A DNA stretch of 64,000 bases from Oryzias latipes. Its lineage: Eukaryota; Chordata; Actinopteri; Beloniformes; Adrianichthyidae. A program made the translations under genes and the position numbers. Shown here one piece after another: positions 61,612-64,000 of the stretch; positions within the stretch are counted from its first letter, which is position 1; every line of letters begins with the position of its first letter. Under the pieces are notes generated by a model. That model worked only from the letters and a program-made list of their open reading frames with translations. It searched no databases and was not told the DNA's origin. The stretch spans positions 434,001 to 498,000 of the forward strand of contig NC_019870.2 in NCBI RefSeq assembly GCF_002234675.1, read 5' to 3'.

Positions 61612-64000
61612 TTATGGACCCAGGTCGTTTCGTCGTCTGTTATTATGGAACCAGGTCATTTGGTCGTCTCTTCTTTTGGAACCAGGACGTTTGGTCGTCT
61701 GTTCTTATGGAACCAGGACATTTGGTCATCTGTTCTTACGGAACCAGGGCATTTGGTCGTCTGTTCTTACGGAACCAAGGCATTTGGTCTTATGTTCTTT
61801 TGGAACCAGGACATTTGGTCGTCTGTTCTTACGGAACCAAGGCATTTGCTCTTATGTTCTTTTGGAACCAGGACGTGTGGTCGTCTGTTCCTATGGAACC
61901 AGGACGTTTGGTCGTCTGTTCTTACGGAACCAGGACATTTGGTCGTCTGTTCCTATGGAACCAGGACATTTGGTTGTCTGTTCCTATGGAACCAGGACAT
62001 TTGGTCTTCTGTTCTTATGGAACTAGGACATTTGGTCGTCTTTTCCTATGGAACCAGGACGTTTAGTCGTCTGTTCTTATGGAACCAGGACGTGTGGTTG
62101 TCTGTTCTTATGGAACCAGGACATTTGGTCGTCTGTTCTTACGGAACCAGGACATTTGGTCGTCTGTTCTTACGGAACCAGGGCATTTGGTCTTCTGTTC
62201 TTTTGGAACCAGGACGTTTGGTCTTCTGTTTTTTTAGAACCAGGTCGTTTGGTCGTCTCTTCTTACGGAACCAGGAAATTTGGTCGTCTGTTCTTACGGA
62301 ACCAGGGCATTTGGTCTTCAGTTCTTTTGGAACCAGGACATTTGGTCGTCTGTTCTTACGGAACCAAGGCATTTGGTCTTATGTTCCTATGGAACCAGGA
62401 CGTTTGGTCGTCTGTTCTTACGGAACCAGGACATTTGGTCGTCTGTTCCTATGGAACCAGGACATTTGGTTGTCTGTTCCTATGGAACCAGGACATTTGG
62501 TCTTCTGTTCTTATGGAACTAGGACATTTGGTCGTCTTTTCCTATGGAACCAGGACGTTTAGTCGTCTGTTCTTATGGAACCAGGACGTGTGGTTGTCTG
62601 TTCTTACAGAACCAGGACATTTGGTCGTCTGTTCTTACGGAACCAGGGCATTTGGTCTTCTGTTCTTTTGGAACCAGGACGTTTGGTCTTCTGTTTTTTT
62701 AGAACCAGGTCGTTTGGTCGTCTCTTCTTACGGAACCAGGAAATTTGGTCGTCTGTTCTTACGGAACCAGGGCATTTGGTCGTCTGTTCTTATGGAACCA
62801 GGACGTTTGGTTGTCTTCTTATGGAACCAGGATGTTTGGTTGTCTTCTTATGGAACCAGGACATTTGGTGTTCTATACGTTTGGAACCAGGTCGTTTGGT
62901 CGTCTGTTATTATCGAACCAGGTCATTTGGTCGTCTTTTCTTTTGGAACCAGGACGTTTGGTGCTCTATACATTTGGAACCAGGACTTTTGGTCTTCTGT
63001 TCTTTTGGAACCAGGACGTTTGGTCGTCTGTTCTTATGGAACCAGGATATTTGGTCGTCTGTTCTTATGGAACCAGGACATTTGGTCGTCTGTTGTTACG
63101 GAACCAGGGCATTTGGTCTTATGTTCTTTTGGAACCAGGACGTTTGGTCGTCTGTTCTTACGGAACCAGGACATTTGGTCGTCTGTTCCTATGGAACCAG
63201 GACATTTGGTTTTCTGTTCTTTTGGAACCAGGACGTTTGGTCTTCTGTTTTTTTAGAACCAGGTCGTTTGGTCGTCTCTTCTTACGGAACCAGGACATTT
63301 GGTGTTCTATACGTTTGGAACCAGGTCGTTTGGTCGTCTGTTATTATGGAACCAGGTCATTTGGTCGTCTCTTCTTTTGGAACCAGGACGTTTGGTGCTC
63401 TATACATTTGGAACCAGGACTTTTGGTCTTCTGTTCTTTTGGAACCAGGACGTTTGGTCGTCTGTTCTTAAGGAACCAGGACATTTGGTCGTCTGTTCTT
63501 ATGGAACCAGGACATTTGGTCGTCTGTTCTTAATGAACCAGGACATTTGGTCGTCTGTTCCTATGGAACCAGGACATTTGGTTGTCTGTTCTTACGGAAC
63601 CAGGACATTTGGTCGTCTGTTCTTACGGAACCAGGGCATTTGGTCTTATGTTCTTTTGGAACCAGGACGTTTGGTCGTCTGTTCCTATGGAACCAGGACG
63701 TTTGGTCGTCTGTTCTTACGGAACCAGGACATTTGGTCGTCTGTTCCTATGGAACCAGGACATTTGGTTGTCTGTTCCTATGGAACCAGAACATTTGGTC
63801 TTCTGTTCTTATGGAACCAGGACGTTTGGTCGTCTTTTCCTCTGGAACCAGGACGTTTGGTCGTCTGTTCTTACGGAACCAAGATATTTGGTCGTCTGTT
63901 CTTACGGAACCAAGACATTTGGTCGTCTGTTCTAAGGGAACCAGGGCATTTGGTCTTATATTTTTTAGAACCTGGTCGTTTGGTCGTCTCTTCTTACGGA
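61612..64000. repeat. 31-bp minisatellite, runs off the window
   Basis: About 77 copies of a 31-bp unit built from GGAACCAGGACATTTGG followed by TCGTCTGTTCTTAC or TCTTCTGTTCTTTT variants. The unit lacks stop codons, so long + strand frames with a 31-residue period appear (MEPGHLVVCSYGTRTFGRL). Diagnostic variants such as GGAACTAGGAC at about 62019 and 62515 recur exactly 496 bp (16 units) apart, which shows higher-order duplication. The right end lies outside the window. Confidence 0.96.

Noticed and set aside
61462..63935. Long + strand frames in the 31-bp array
   Set aside because: Periodic 31-residue translation of a minisatellite, open in several frames at once.

Overview
This is eukaryotic nuclear DNA from a ray-finned (teleost) fish. 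Three things support that: an intron-containing rpl17 gene with C/D-box snoRNAs in its introns, a three-exon nkx6.1 homeobox gene, and fish-type L2, Rex1-like, L1/Tx1-like, hAT and piggyBac repeats. The species cannot be fixed from the sequence alone.

Layout. 1-2950: 18-bp pyrimidine minisatellite. 3802-5005: probable last coding exon and 3' UTR of an unidentified + strand gene, with a six-copy 37-bp repeat. 5407-7797: 10/11-bp array that spells heat-shock-element-like sequence. 7800-10110: non-coding. 10110-11165 (-): intronless, frameshifted PPP1R21 pseudogene. 11193-12434 (-): 5'-truncated L1/Tx1-like LINE with an 18-bp target-site duplication. 12594-16078 (+): complete rpl17, with two SNORD58-type snoRNAs, a hAT-like element and a perfect 41-bp hairpin in its introns. 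16176-18712 (-): L2-type LINE with one long intact reverse-transcriptase frame. 20993-22401 (+): complete nkx6.1. 24646-25717: 15-bp array with an E-box in nearly every unit. 26570-26785: piggyBac-type MITE. 27485-28484: assembly gap of exactly 1000 N. 28485-51590: a 23-kb array built from a 7-bp unit, with nested higher-order repeats. 51600-52237: LINE/SINE tail inserted at the array's edge. 52540-53150 and 54920-55400: enhancer-like non-coding blocks. 53574-54370: 8-bp array. 58165-59500 (-): decayed Rex1-like LINE. 61612-64000: 31-bp array with 496-bp higher-order repeats, running off the window.

Only rpl17 and nkx6.1 are clearly functional protein genes. About half of the sequenced bases are tandem repeats of seven unrelated unit lengths (7, 8, 10/11, 15, 18, 31 and 37 bp). 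The hundreds of long open frames in these arrays arise because the repeat units lack stop codons, and I do not read them as proteins. The most unusual items are the heat-shock-element-like array, the 23-kb heptamer array whose variants look like CpG-decay products, and the 15-bp E-box array downstream of nkx6.1.
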